A DNA stretch of 64,000 nt, taken from NCBI GenBank assembly GCA_030248065.1, contig JASAMV010008908.1, forward strand, positions 1-64,000, given 5' to 3'. The stretch is from Rhynchonema sp. JSB1_4 (lineage: Eukaryota; Nematoda; Chromadorea; Monhysterida; Xyalidae). Below the pieces are notes generated by a model. It was given only the letters and a program-made list of their open reading frames with translations, ran no database searches and was not told the DNA's origin. Position 1 is the first letter of the stretch. Each line of letters opens with the position of its first letter. This document shows, in pieces, positions 52,001 through 63,610 of this stretch. The position numbers were made by a program, and so were the translations under genes.

Positions 52001-55000
52001 TTCGCAGGGCAAGTTTTTCTTCTGCTCCGACGAGTCCGTCCGCCATCCGAAGGATTGTCACGGCAACTTTTTTCTCTTTCTCGATCAACGAGATGTGCCC
52101 ATTGTCCTTCCACGCGAGTGGAATCGACGCGACTTTCACTACGACAACACGTTGCAGGTTGACCGGCTGATGTTTCAATTTGCATGAGTTGTCAAGACAA
52201 TATTCAAACTCGGATAACTATGCAAACTAACAAACTGCCTATACAAATGTTGGTCACGCACTTTCAGGCTTTACTCACGTTGTTTGTGGTCACCACTGGT
52301 GAGGGCTGGCCTGGGTGAGTCTTTTTCTCGACGATCACGAATTTACAGAAGCTTGTAAGGCTTGCCATATCCATTGCGTCGTTTAACTTTGTCGGCATAG
52401 TTCGTTGTAATCGGTGACGCATGGTCAGCAAGCGTTGGTCGCAATGGTTTGGTCGCACAACTTTGTTGTAATAGTTGATCGTTTTAATGACGAAATTTCA
52501 CGACCAAGTCATTTAAGTCGCAACCTCTCACGGTATTACGGCAACTTTGACGACCAACCCTTACAGAATAGGAATGACGCAACGGTTGCAAGCTTTTATG
52601 AATTACACCTATTCAACGAAATTCGAATGGGTCGATCAAAGTTGACCTATTCGCAACGAATTTTCAGCATTCGTCAAATCTCAATCGACAGCACCGAAAA
52701 GGACCGCGGTCCGTCACCTTTCTTTCGCATTGAGATCGCCATCTACTACGTCCTGTTTTTCGTCGTGTTCCCGTTCTTTTTCGTCAACATTTTCGTCGCG
52801 TTGATTATCATCACCTTTCAAGAACAGGGTGAAGACGACCTCGGCGATCTGGATAAAAATCAGGTATTCGCATCGGATTTTGAACGGTTTGAAACATCAT
52901 CTGTCTTGTAAGAATTGTTTGCTGATCGAATTTGGGAAATTTTGAATTCTTAATTACAGAAACAATGCATCGACTTTTCGCTCAACGCCCAACCAATGTC
53001 ATTGCATATGCCCGAGAACAAATATTCGCGCCAATTCAAACTCTGGAAACTGGTCACATCATCACAGTTTGAATGGTTCATCATGTCAATGATCGTCATC
53101 AACACAATCATTCTGATGATGAATGTTGGTATCAAACTCCGTTTTAAAAGCCTTTGTTCATTTGATGAATCGAATCAACTTATTCATATTTTAGTTCCAC
53201 GGTCAGCCACCGATTCTCACCGAGGTGATGGGCCATTTCAATACGGCGCTGATCGCTGTGTTCACGGTTGAATGCGTACTCAAACTGTTCGCGTACGGCG
53301 TCAGGGTACGTCATTGCAAACATTTTTGAATTTTTTGAATAAAAATCCACCAGAGAATATTTTCCCGGCAGAATTATTTCCGCGACGGCTGGAACAAATT
53401 CGATTTCGTCACCGTCGTCGGCAGTATCATCGATCTGATCGCTACCGAATTCAATGTTTCACTCGTCAATCTCAGCTTTCTGCGTCTGTTCAAAGCGGCG
53501 CGACTTGTCCGCCTGTTGCAGAAAGGACAGAACATTCGTATTTTGCTGTGGACTTTCGTGCAATCGCTCAAGGCTAGTTAAGCTAAACTTGATTCTTGAT
53601 ACTTTTAAATTCTATTTTGAGTTTTTTTAACTATTCCATATACTCTACTTTTTTTCGAATTCAGGCATTACCATACGTCTGTCTGTTGATCGCAATGTTG
53701 TTCTTCATCTACGCAATTGTCGGAATGCAGGTTGGTGGTGCTTTTAAATTTATTGCTGGGATTGTAGTTCCGCATGAATTGTTTTTATTATCGAAAACTC
53801 AGTCATCTTTTTGTCAGGTTTTCGGCAACATGGCCTTTCGACAGGACACGGAGATCAACCGACAGAACAACTTCCGGTCGTTCTTCAAAGCGCTACTCTG
53901 CCTGTTCAGGTTCGGCACTGAAAACGCCTTCCTGAATTCGAAAGTTTCTACTCTTTACCAATGTTTGGCACTCGCGGTTTTGCAAAAATTGACCAATTGT
54001 CACTTATTCGATTTCAGATGCGCTACGGGCGAGACGTGGCAAGGCATCATGATGTCATGCCTGCCGGGCAAGGATTGTGCGGCCGCTGGCGGGGGCGTGC
54101 GAACGGACAAATTGTGCGGCTCGAACGCTGCTGTCGTCTACTTTGTGTCATTCGTCTTCTTCTCAACGTTTTTGGTGAGTGACCATCAATTCACAAAGTC
54201 TAAAGGACAGTGACTGACAGTGTGAATGTTTGTACCTGCCCGTATCGACATGTTTTCACAGACGAGTGGTGCACCAGGTCATCGTCAGTGCGAATGCACC
54301 AGATGGCCAAGCAAGCTACATACATGGTTATTATATACATTACGTGCCCGATGGTCGCGCGTGCCATGTAGAGTACGTACGTTCTACGCACTGCTAGCGG
54401 GTGCGTAGAGTGGCTTCCTAGAACCCTGGCTGATATAGATTATCCACTCCAATGCTCTGGGCACTGGTCAAAGAATGTGTTCACACAAAGAAAGCGTTAA
54501 ACATTTTCACAATCAGTTGAATCTGGCCAATGACTGAATCTGAATGCTCAGATGCTCAACTTGTTCATCGCTGTCATCATGGACAATTTCGACTATCTGA
54601 CACGTGACTCCAGCATTCTCGGTTCGCATCATTTGTCTGAGTACGTGACTACTTGGGCGGAATTCGATCCGGCTGCAACGTGAGTTTGAATCCATTTTAA
54701 TAATGGAACCACTATATTTCCATTTGCATATTCATCTAATGGTCAAACATTGCATTTTATTGATTTATGTCACTCATTCCAGCGGTCGAATCCACTATTC
54801 GGACATGTACACAATGTTGTGTCAAATTCCGCCGCCACTCGGTTTCGGCAGACGGTGTCCGTACAAAGTGGCTTATAAGGTGCGTTGTGCGCGTTCTTTT
54901 TGAATCCTGACCCAAATTTAGGTCGTGTTTTATTTAGTCATCCACAATGGTGACGTCTGACTGTCTGTCGCAGCTTATTCTGAATGCGAACAGACACCAA

Positions 55001-58000
55001 AAGATTTTGCAGCATCTGATTCGAATGAACATGCCGGTGGCCGAAGACGGCACAGTTCACTTCACGACGACGCTGTTCGCGTTGATTCGCGAGTCGTTGG
55101 GGATAAAGATGCGACCGGTGGAGGAGATGAATGAAGCCGACATGGAATTGAGGGCCACCGTCAGGAAACTGTGGCCGTTGCAGGCAAAGAAGGGCGCAGT
55201 GGACATTGCTGTACCGCCGGATGACGGTGAACGGGGGGCTGTTTTTGTTGGAGTCACGTGCCACATCTTATGCATTTGCACTGACGATGACCTGGTGCAC
55301 CGGCCGTCTTTGAGAACATGATTAAGCGGCCTCATCGCGATTTGATTTTCGTGAAGCTTTGACTTGTATGACGTATGACGCCTCTGTATTTGTTCGGCCA
55401 CATGGACTTGGGTCGGGATTATGCTATGGCTCATAGGCTCAGAGCCTGTGTTTTGCTTTGGATTAGGCCCAGTTTTGCGCTTGAGCGTGCGTTAGTCTCC
55501 TCAAATATTGCACGCTGCTTGAGCGTTTCACCGAGATCCCATTTGCAGAGCTGGCCTTCCAACGTCTGACCATCGGTAAGATCTACTCGGGCAAACTGAT
55601 CCTCGAGTGCTACCGCGCCAAACAGCAGGGAATGTCGTTCGACGTAAGTGCTGACACATTGTGGTCATGTTTGCATTTCAGCTTTATTTTTCATAAAGTT
55701 CTTCATTCTCATCTCTAAAGTCCGACGCCGAAAAAGGCGGAGATCCTCTCACTCCTGAGGGGGAGGAGGAGGAGACTATCCCCGACGAAGGGGATGCCCT
55801 TCTTGAAGACGAAGAGTGGGTGGAAGAAACAGAAGGGGATGCAGAGGTATATCAAGCGTGCCTCCAACTAGAATATCATTGTTGTGAACTTTTAATTTCT
55901 ACTACACAGCTGAAAAAATATGATTTTGAGTGATTAGACATTTAACAATTGGTTATATTCCTGCCGTATTTGTGTGTTCATTCTCGCGTAGACCAGGTTC
56001 ATCAGTGTTATCACAATGTCCAACCATAAGAAAATTATATGTGCGTTCTCAATTCCATATTTTTAATGACATTTTCTTTTAAAACGTTTCAGTTGGGCGG
56101 CGGATTCGGCGGTTTCATGGCGGCCGCACCGAAACTAAAGGCGCTGACCGAACATGCCGAGGGGGAGGAGGGCGAATATGAAGGAGACGAGTACTATGAG
56201 GATGATGGAATGCTCATGGATGATTATTACGGAAACGAGGTGAGTCTCGCTAATTTTGATGGTGCAAGAAAAGTTACTTTTGTGATGGAAATCTATGATC
56301 TGGTGCTGTAGCTCTGATGATGTCCTAGTGCGCTGTCCTCGTGTGAACCAACAAAATGTGCAAAACACACTGGTGTTAATATTGGGCTTTGCTTGGGTAG
56401 AGAAAATCGATCCGGAAGCCTGGGCCTGAGGTGCTTGGGTATATACATACATACATACGCTCATTGGCATTATCCGTGGCCGTGAACATGTTCTATGTCT
56501 TTTATGTACAACTTGTCGTTTCTCGCTAACAGGAGGAGACTGACTTCATGCACAACACCGACCAAGCGTTTGATCAACAATCTCAACAGTCACTTTTGCC
56601 GCCGCAACAAACAATCGCTCCACCCTCGCTGCCGAGTCAAGCAGGTTTGGAATAATTGCATATTTTTACGATTACAGTCAATTCTGATTAAAGTGACGCT
56701 CTTTATAGTGGAACTTCTTACCAAATATAGCGTTTTTTTCGCTATTTGGTCCCCGATTTGTGCTTAACCTCGTATAGTGGATTTTAGTGACAGAAAGTGG
56801 CCGGTCGCGATCATATCACGACAAACAGCGACGGGGGTTGATTAGCCGAGCATACAGAATGATCACATTGCAGGTTCCATGCATTCCTTGGCGTCCTCCG
56901 CCGTCCATCCGTTTACGCCGTCGCACAACACCCTGGTGCCAAATGGGGTCGTTGCCAACGGTCACGTGCCACAACATCAACAAATGCAATCGAATAATCA
57001 GATGGGCTCACAATCGAGTCTGGTCCATCACAACAATCATAATAATATGATGACCCCGACCACGTCGGCTGCACCCATGATGAACGGGACCCTGCCTGCG
57101 TTGCCAACCAGCAGAGCACCGGCACAAATGAACGGACCGACAATGATACCGCCGACCAATGGTACTTTGCCGATGATACCCAATGGGAATGGAGTGTCAT
57201 TACCAAGGTTGGTTGGATTCAAAATAGTTAAACTGCGATTTTTAAATGAAGTAATTGCAATTTTGTGATTGTTGCAGACCACCTCCCGACGCGCCGACCA
57301 AACGTTCAATATTCGGTATCAACGGACGAAGTAAGAACGCGGTGCTGCCACAACCACCACCGGCACCCAGTGACCCAAACACATTGCCAATGCGAATGAT
57401 GCCGTCGGGATTCGACGAGGTTTGTGCCTTTAGATGTTTTAGGTTTATGTGGGATATTGTGCGCGTTCTTTGCACTGACCCGGTGGTGCGCCACCTTTCT
57501 GTGAGCAGGTCAGAACGGGCGCCAAAACGACCACACGCAGCTGTGCTCAGTGCACATTGCTGCACATTACTTTCGTCCGTGGTCTCCAACATGAATTGAC
57601 CTATGGAGGTGTCAGACACACCCTTTCATCAACCTGCTTCACATTATAATGTACACATACAAACATTTTCAGCGCCGTGCATTACCACCACCCGGTCCAG
57701 CGCCGATGCAGCCCCGGCTGCCACCGACCAGTGAGGAGGAGGCGTTCTATGCAAATGGTGGGATGATGCCGCCGACCACCATGCCCATGCAGCTGCCCTG
57801 GCCACCGCATCATCATGTCAATCATATGAATGGTATGCGGGTACAGCAGTTTGCTGTTTGAATTTGGCAACAATTGCTGATGCCATCATATGGTTGTGAA
57901 AGATTACGCATGTTGTAACATGCATGAACATACATACAGTATGCTGCAACCCTGCACTACGTTCATTTAACCCGCTGTTAAATCGACCCAGCCAAGATGA

Positions 58001-59032
58001 TGGGCTCGTGAGTTCGGCCCAGTGTTTTGCGCATCAACATTACCAAACAACAACCTCAGAATCACACTCTGCGCAGGCCACCTGCCGCCCCCGCTCGAGC
58101 CCGCTGGTCCGCCCATGATGCCTCATCCTCAGATGTTTCACGGACCACCAGAATTGACGCCAAACGAAATGGCTGATTTCATGCCGTCAGTTTCATCTGC
58201 ACAGGTACATATATCGATTTAAAATGGTTGTTTCCTTGTGAAACATCACCTAACTCTTTTGAGCCTTCATGCCATTCGGACTGAAGATGACCAGGTGCAC
58301 CGCCGATCTATGAAAACCCGGTCGAAACGAGCAGCCAGAAACACGCAGCATAATTTTTTTTAAATTCATATTCTAGGATGAACTCGTCACGTCAGCCCCG
58401 CCGCCTGGCGGTATCACAACGTTGCCACGACGCATGAACATTCCCGGTCAGCGACGGACGTTGCCTGCCGTCAATGGACATGTCAATCACAACCATCATG
58501 TGAATCACAGATTCGGTATGCGTTCGAATGTTGTCGTTGAAAAATGATTTTCGGTTCTATTGTTGCAGTGAGAGCATTATATAAAGCAAAAAAGGCGTGA
58601 AGATATCCCGAAATTTTATGTTGTTGTTATTTTGCCTTGTACGGCTCCGACTTTGACGACATTCCTCAGTACCGAAGCATTCAGGCGCCAACGGAACAAC
58701 AGCATGCTCTCAATGCGCCAATACTCTCTTTCACCTTGTTTCATCACATATATTCAAAATCGTGTGTGTAATCAGGTCCTCCCCCGCCGCCCGCCCCACA
58801 TCCGAACAACGGCTCTTACGATCCATACGGCTCGCCGCACATGATGCGTCCAGCGCCCCGGCTGCGTCACGCCAACGATTCACTGTCTTCCGAATATGAA
58901 ACATCACCGCCCCCACCTCCTGATCCCTACATTTCGCCGATGACCGAACTGCGTCCACCGGTCATACACGCGCAGCCCGGCAACATACCGCTGTCTGACT
59001 CGGAACTGGAGGATTTCGGGCCGCCGATTTAG
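43059..59032 (+). CDS. Cav2: Voltage-gated calcium channel alpha-1 subunit, Cav2 type
   Basis: Pore-forming subunit of presynaptic (N/P/Q-like) calcium channels, orthologous to fly cacophony and worm unc-2. Exon 43059-43157 (33 codons) splices in phase 0 to 45671-45850, then 45 more exons, for example 46141-46280, 46592-46861, 46940-47040, 47289-47464, 48211-48402, 49489-49606, 50991-51180, 52268-52314, 52668-52863, 53372-53572, 54018-54174, 55013-55226, 56874-57207 and 58776-59032. The 46 shared exons total 6246 nt, an exact multiple of three; about 2114 residues. Four domains, with selectivity glutamates in TMEGWT (about 300), TGEDWN (660), TGEGWP (1090) and TGETWQ (1374), giving the EEEE calcium filter. 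The beta-subunit binding site reads [21 protein letters not shown]4 helices show [21 protein letters not shown] marks Cav2 rather than Cav1. The IQ region reads [14 protein letters not shown]. The tail is acidic, then proline- and histidine-rich, and ends DFGPPI. Exon 31 uses a GC donor. Confidence 0.96.
44664..44681 (+). CDS. Candidate alternative first coding exon 1d of Cav2
   Basis: ATG plus five codons (MTVSKT) ending at a strong GTAAGA donor in phase 0. A GA-rich tract at 44424-44445 lies about 220 bp upstream. An 8-codon ATG exon with donor GTAAAC follows at 45206-45229 (MGFTYTHQ). Such short exons can arise by chance, so support is weak. Confidence 0.3.
50861..50930 (+). repeat. Repeat R3, copy in Cav2 intron 21
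   Basis: Contains GGCGGTGCACCAGGTCATCG and CGAATGCACCAATGG. A more diverged copy lies just upstream at about 50727-50770. Confidence 0.65.
54241..54312 (+). repeat. Repeat R3, copy in Cav2 intron 34
   Basis: Contains GTGGTGCACCAGGTCATCGT followed by CAGTGCGAATGCACCAGATG, the best match to the family core. Confidence 0.68.
55262..55320 (-). repeat. Repeat R3, copy in Cav2 intron 37
   Basis: Inverted copy reading GGTGCACCAGGTCATCGTCA on the minus strand. A further inverted copy is at 58281-58330 in intron 45. Confidence 0.65.
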
Positions 59033-60040
59033 CCGGGGGACCTGTATTGGAGTGTTTTTTTTTGACAGGAGTGGGTTTGAAATGTGAGATATTGGATTGT
59101 GGTCAAATGCGATGAAACTACGTATGTACTATGCTGGTATCAGGCTTGCTGATTGGCCAATCCAGTCTTGCAACAGTCCCGATAACCAAGTTTGGTTCCA
59201 ATTGTGTACTGATTGATCTCTATGTTCTCTTGCACTTCTTACATGTGAGACTTGGAACTTTACGGTTACGTAATCACTTTGTATTATGATGTATTTTGTG
59301 ACACAGAGGCGTTTACTTTTATATCCACGCACGGTTGTTTGTACACGTTATGATGCACCTCGGTGATGTTTCATTGTGTTCATTTTTTGGCAATAGTTGT
59401 ATGTTTGATGTTTCACCAAAGGGTTTACCCCTTTTATCTCACTCTTGTGTAAAATACATGCACTACTTTCTGCACCCGCAAACGTTGGTGTCTATCCGTT
59501 TTCGTTTTATCTTTCCGTGAATTTCAACTTTGTTGTTTTTATTGTGAGACGTTGTGTATACCAAAGTTCTACAAGGCAGTCTGCTAAATGGTTTTATCAA
59601 AAGAGTATAAAGATCAAAATGGGCACTGTTGTCGCTTCGCGCTCACAGCTGAATGGAATTTGCATTCATCCACACGATAAAGCAAATGACCACATAGCAG
59701 TCAAATCGGGGCATGCGCGGTAGCGCATGTCCCATATGGTTGTCCGGAGTTAGTGCCGGCAGAAAAAAATTTCACTGGCCAGTAATTCCACAACAAAGCA
59801 CCGATGGTTTCAATATTTAAGCACAAGGTGCCTTGGGCCACCCTACATCTGCATTCAAAATTTGACGTTGATCGGTACCGGCGTCGTGGAGTTACGGTAC
59901 CCAACGCCTCTCAAAAAGTGCAAAAACGTTCTTCTTCTTCTTTCTTTCTTTCTTTCTTTTTTTTTCCGGCAAAATGTTCGTTCAAAACTCAGGGATACAT
60001 CGGACGAGAAATCTGCCGCGGCACCGGGGGTTTTGAAGGT
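59033..60040. other. Cav2 3' UTR and downstream spacer
   Basis: No coding sequence recognised. It includes two copies of the TGATGTTTCA decamer only 42 bp apart (59364 and 59406) and a (TTTC)n microsatellite at about 59936-59962. No AATAAA is close to the stop codon, so the 3' UTR end cannot be placed. Confidence 0.45.
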
Positions 60041-61005
60041 CGAGAAACTCGGTGGTGACATTGGTTTTTGGATCCAGTACTTTTCGGAGCTAGAACCGGA
60101 ACTGGAACCGGAACTCAGTACTTATCCATGCAAATAAGTCACACAACAATGGTCTGATCGTAAAGGCAGTGGGTGCGGAACATAGGTTTTCGGGGACGAG
60201 AAATCTGATGGTGGCATTGGTTTTTGAATCCGGAGCTCTCCGGAGCCAGAACCTGAACTGGAACCGGAACTCAGTACTTATCCATGCAAATAAGTCACAC
60301 AATAATGGTCTGATCGTAAAGACAGTGGGTGCGGAACATAGGTTTTCGGGGACGAGAAATCTAATGGTGACATTGGTTTTTGAATCCGGAGCTCTTCGGA
60401 GCCAGAACCGGAACTGGAACCGGAACTCAATATTTAGCCATGCAATAAGTCGCACAATACTGGTCTGATCATAAAGACAGTGCGTGCGGTGTATAGGTTT
60501 TCGGGGTCGAAAAATCAAATGGTGACATTGGCTTTTCAATCCGAAGCTCTTCGGAGCCAGAACCGGAACTGGAACCGGAACTCAATATTTAGCCATGCAA
60601 TAAGTCGCACAATACTGGTCTGATCATAAAGACAGTGCGTGCGGTATATAGGTTTTCGGGGTCGAGAAATCTAATGGTGACATTGGCTTTTCAATCCGAA
60701 GCTCTTCGGAGCCAGAACCGGAACTGCAACCGGAACTCAGTATTTATCCATGCAAATAAGTCGCACAATACTGGCCTGATCATAACGACAGTGCGTGCGG
60801 TATATAGGTTTTCGGGGTCGAGAAACCCAACGGTGGCATTGGTTTTTAAATCTGGAACTTTTCGGAGCCAGAACCGGAACTAGAACCGGAACTCAGTATT
60901 GATCAATGCGAATAAATAGTGTAATAGTGATCTGATCTCCAGTAATGTGTCAGCTGTTTATGTTTCTGGGGTCGGGGAACCGATGGTGACATCGCTTTTT
61001 TAGCT
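60041..61005 (+). repeat. Tandem array, 155-156 bp unit, about six copies
   Basis: The anchor TCGAGAAA/ACGAGAAATCT recurs at 60041, 60197, 60353, 60508, 60663, 60819 and, diverged, at 60973, giving spacings of 154-156 bp. Each unit also has GGTCTGATC(G/A)TAAAG, GCGGNNNATAGGTTTTCGGG, a near-palindrome around TCTTCGGAGCC, and an internal CCGGAACT short repeat. Copies at the array ends are the most diverged. Confidence 0.92.
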
Positions 61006-61171
61006 CTGACTTGATTGAGGTGTGAAACAGTAACATGAATACACTAAAACCACCACAAGGTGAACCTCTACATATGAATTCCTCTGTATAGTGAACGAAT
61101 TATCAGTGTGATCATATGTATTTTCCGTCCACCGCATGAGAAAATGCGCTTACTCGATATAAAACAAAAAT

Positions 61172-61612
61172 ACAAGAAGAAAAATGCCTGCTGTCGCGCG
61201 GCAAGAATCAGGATATGGTTCTCGGTATCACGCTGGTCGCATATAAAACACCTATACAAGATTGTTTACTCCCCAAAGTAAAAAGATATCAGTGGTTACG
61301 CACAGGAGCAAAAGGCGACAAAAAACATCACCGAAACAGAAGAAAAGATTATTTGCCAAAAAATGAGCAGGATTTAGAAAGAGGCATTGCATTCCTTTCC
61401 AAAAGTGAATTAAAAAGCGATACGCCATCAAGGAACCATATTGCGGCCAACGCATAATCGTTTTACCCACTCTTTATGCCGTTACTAGTACGAATCGAAC
61501 CTGTGACAGCTTGCCGTCGTCGCTTCATTGCGCTATTGGCATGATACCGCGCTATGATACCGAGAACCATATCCTGATTCTTGCCGCGCGACAGCAGGCA
61601 TTTTTCTTCTTG
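61172..61612. mobile_element. Perfect 58-bp inverted repeat enclosing a tRNA-like segment
   Basis: Arms 61172-61229 and 61555-61612 are exact reverse complements over 58 bp. On the minus strand between them, near 61485-61545, lie motifs resembling pol III promoter boxes: TAGCGCAATGAAG (A-box-like) and AGGTTCGATTC (B-box-like) about 35 bp apart. This fits a transposon or SINE-derived inverted duplication; a functional tRNA is unlikely because the T-arm pairing is poor. Confidence 0.7.
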
Positions 61613-61764
61613 TAATGAGATCTGCTTGGCAGAACTTTTGAAATAAGACATTCACAGAATGTACTACCGTTACAAACACAACAAATATATAAAAAGCAAT
61701 TGCATTATGTACAGACAAGCTGATCGAACTCACGCTGAAACGGAGCGTCTCCATAATTTTTCAC

Positions 61765-62440
61765 TTAACCCGTTCGTCCCACATAACCACCTCGATACGA
61801 GACCGTTTGTTTAGCCGAAGAGAATCCACGTGATCGGGCCGGGCCAGGGGCCTTGGCACGCCCAGATTGGACACCTCTGGCCTTGCCACTAGACGGATGA
61901 CCAGATGGACCTCTGCCAACGGCCCCGGACCCTAATGGTCTGGGACCAGCACTTTGCGCCGTCACGCGGTTCGGCCTGCTGCCCTGCACCTGCCCGGCTG
62001 GTCGTTTTGAACGGATGGCATGCCCACCTGTTGACGATACACGCATCTTCAAGAAATTATGTTGATCTTGAGTTAGTAAAATGAAACGGTGCACTTCACA
62101 TCGCTGTATCAGCGGAGAAACACCATCTACACAATTATTTTATACGTTCAACTTCACAGCCTGAATTGTTGTCTCTCTGAACACCATACCAAAGCTAGAC
62201 GGTGGGCTTTGTTGTTGAAAACATGGCAAAACAAGCACAAACCTTCAATCCACGTTGATTGGCCCTTCTGAGCTTTCCGTCAAATGACTTCCGAAGGCCG
62301 TATATGACATGGAATAGACTGAAATGTTGTGGTCTGTCCGGTGCGCCGGGATCAGCTGAATCCGTGGCCGATTCGACCAATTTAACAGTACGATCGATCA
62401 GTCGACGCATCAATTCGTCTCGGTGAGAACGGTGGGCAGT
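61765..62440 (-). CDS. Uncharacterised protein with R/G/S-rich tail, 3' exons
   Basis: Two exons on the minus strand join in phase 0: 62440-62243 (66 codons) and 62046-61765 (ends at TAA). The first encodes a helical-looking segment with ELMRRLIDRTVKLVES, then HFSLFHVIYGLRKSFDG and KLRRANQRGLK. The second encodes a basic low-complexity tail rich in Gly, Arg, Pro and Ser (GPRPLGSGAVGRGPSG, RGGYVGRTG), like those of RNA-binding or nucleolar proteins. I do not recognise the family. Upstream exons must exist; a segment near 62640-62760 looks coding on the minus strand but does not join in a compatible phase, so the 5' end is unresolved. Confidence 0.55.
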
Positions 62441-63610
62441 CTGGAGGAGTTATGACAAATTTCCATCATAAAATTTTTAAAGGGTGTGTTGACGTCACCT
62501 AACGCTCCATTTTCAGGGATGGAAATGAAAAACAACGCTCATGAACTAACCGGCCATTTTGGCGGTTGAGTTTGTGCTGCGACACAGTGCAGATAGATGA
62601 TTACAGCGTGCACAACTCCACGACACGGCATACCGTTGGCATACTTCATTCGGCGGTCGGTCCATACTTGATGGTGGTCACGTGACCGAAATGGCGTCCA
62701 CTGGCGTAGAGTTGATTGACGATGGCGGGTGTCATGCATGAAGATGCGGGTGAAGTCACCATATTGCACACATGATCCAAGCAAAAACAGACTTGGAAAC
62801 GACTGTTCATGCACTGCACATTCAGACATGTGTGCGTGGGGAAAGAATTTTCTAGATGCAACACACTGATATGTCCAGTACAGGGGCTGGGAGTGACCAT
62901 GTACTGTATGTATCTGTACGTCCAGTGAGTGACTTCAGACAGTGACACTGACACTTTGACGGTCATATCTTGTTTTTCGGTCTGTCTTTGATCATACGCT
63001 CAGTGAATGTTGCCAGGTATGTAATTTTGCTGCGTCGTGGAAAGATTCTAAGACAGAAGGCAACTTCCCTGATCCTAAACGCAACCTACGGAACAGAATG
63101 CTTGGTGTTCACTGACCTGTGCCTGTGTCATAGGCGTGCAAATAATCTGATGTGGTTATAGTACTTCTTTCGGAAACATAGACATCAGAAAACATAAAAT
63201 CCGAAAATCCAGTTTCTTGTTCAACCAAATCATGTACATGCACGGCTGCCCTGACTTACCGTGGTCAAACGTAATTTATTTTTATTTACATCAGTAGCAC
63301 TAATGTACATGCTCCATCATATGCATACAGCCGTACTATAACGAAATATTCGTAAAAAATCCACATATTGCAGTTGCTGCCAAACAGATACATATGTATC
63401 AAAGGACGACGGAGGAGATCTTCCATGAATTAAACAAAATAATTACAAACTTTCTGTTTGGTCGGCCTGTCTGAGCACTCGGACGGTCTTCTTTTCCTGA
63501 CCATGGGGCGAACAGGGTGAAACATTCTAATCGGGTGGTTGTTGTGGCCTCGTCGGTGGATTCTGCGCGGCATCCGATCGCATCGAGGTGCATAGACTGA
63601 GCAGGATTAT
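62441..63610. other. Unresolved region upstream of the minus-strand gene
   Basis: May contain 5' exons of the gene at 61765-62440. The minus-strand frame around 62760-62660 (IVNQLYASGRHFGHVTTIK) has protein-like composition. Nothing else is recognised. Confidence 0.3.

Noticed and set aside
54983..55012. Earlier acceptor for Cav2 exon 37 adding [13 protein letters not shown]
   Set aside because: The acceptor at 55011-55012 aligns exactly with Cav2 relatives (YK then LIRMNMP) without the extra residues, although both keep the frame.
60090..60539. 149-codon minus-strand open frame
   Set aside because: Produced by the 155-156 bp tandem array: a repetitive protein results because the array keeps a frame open by chance over a few units.
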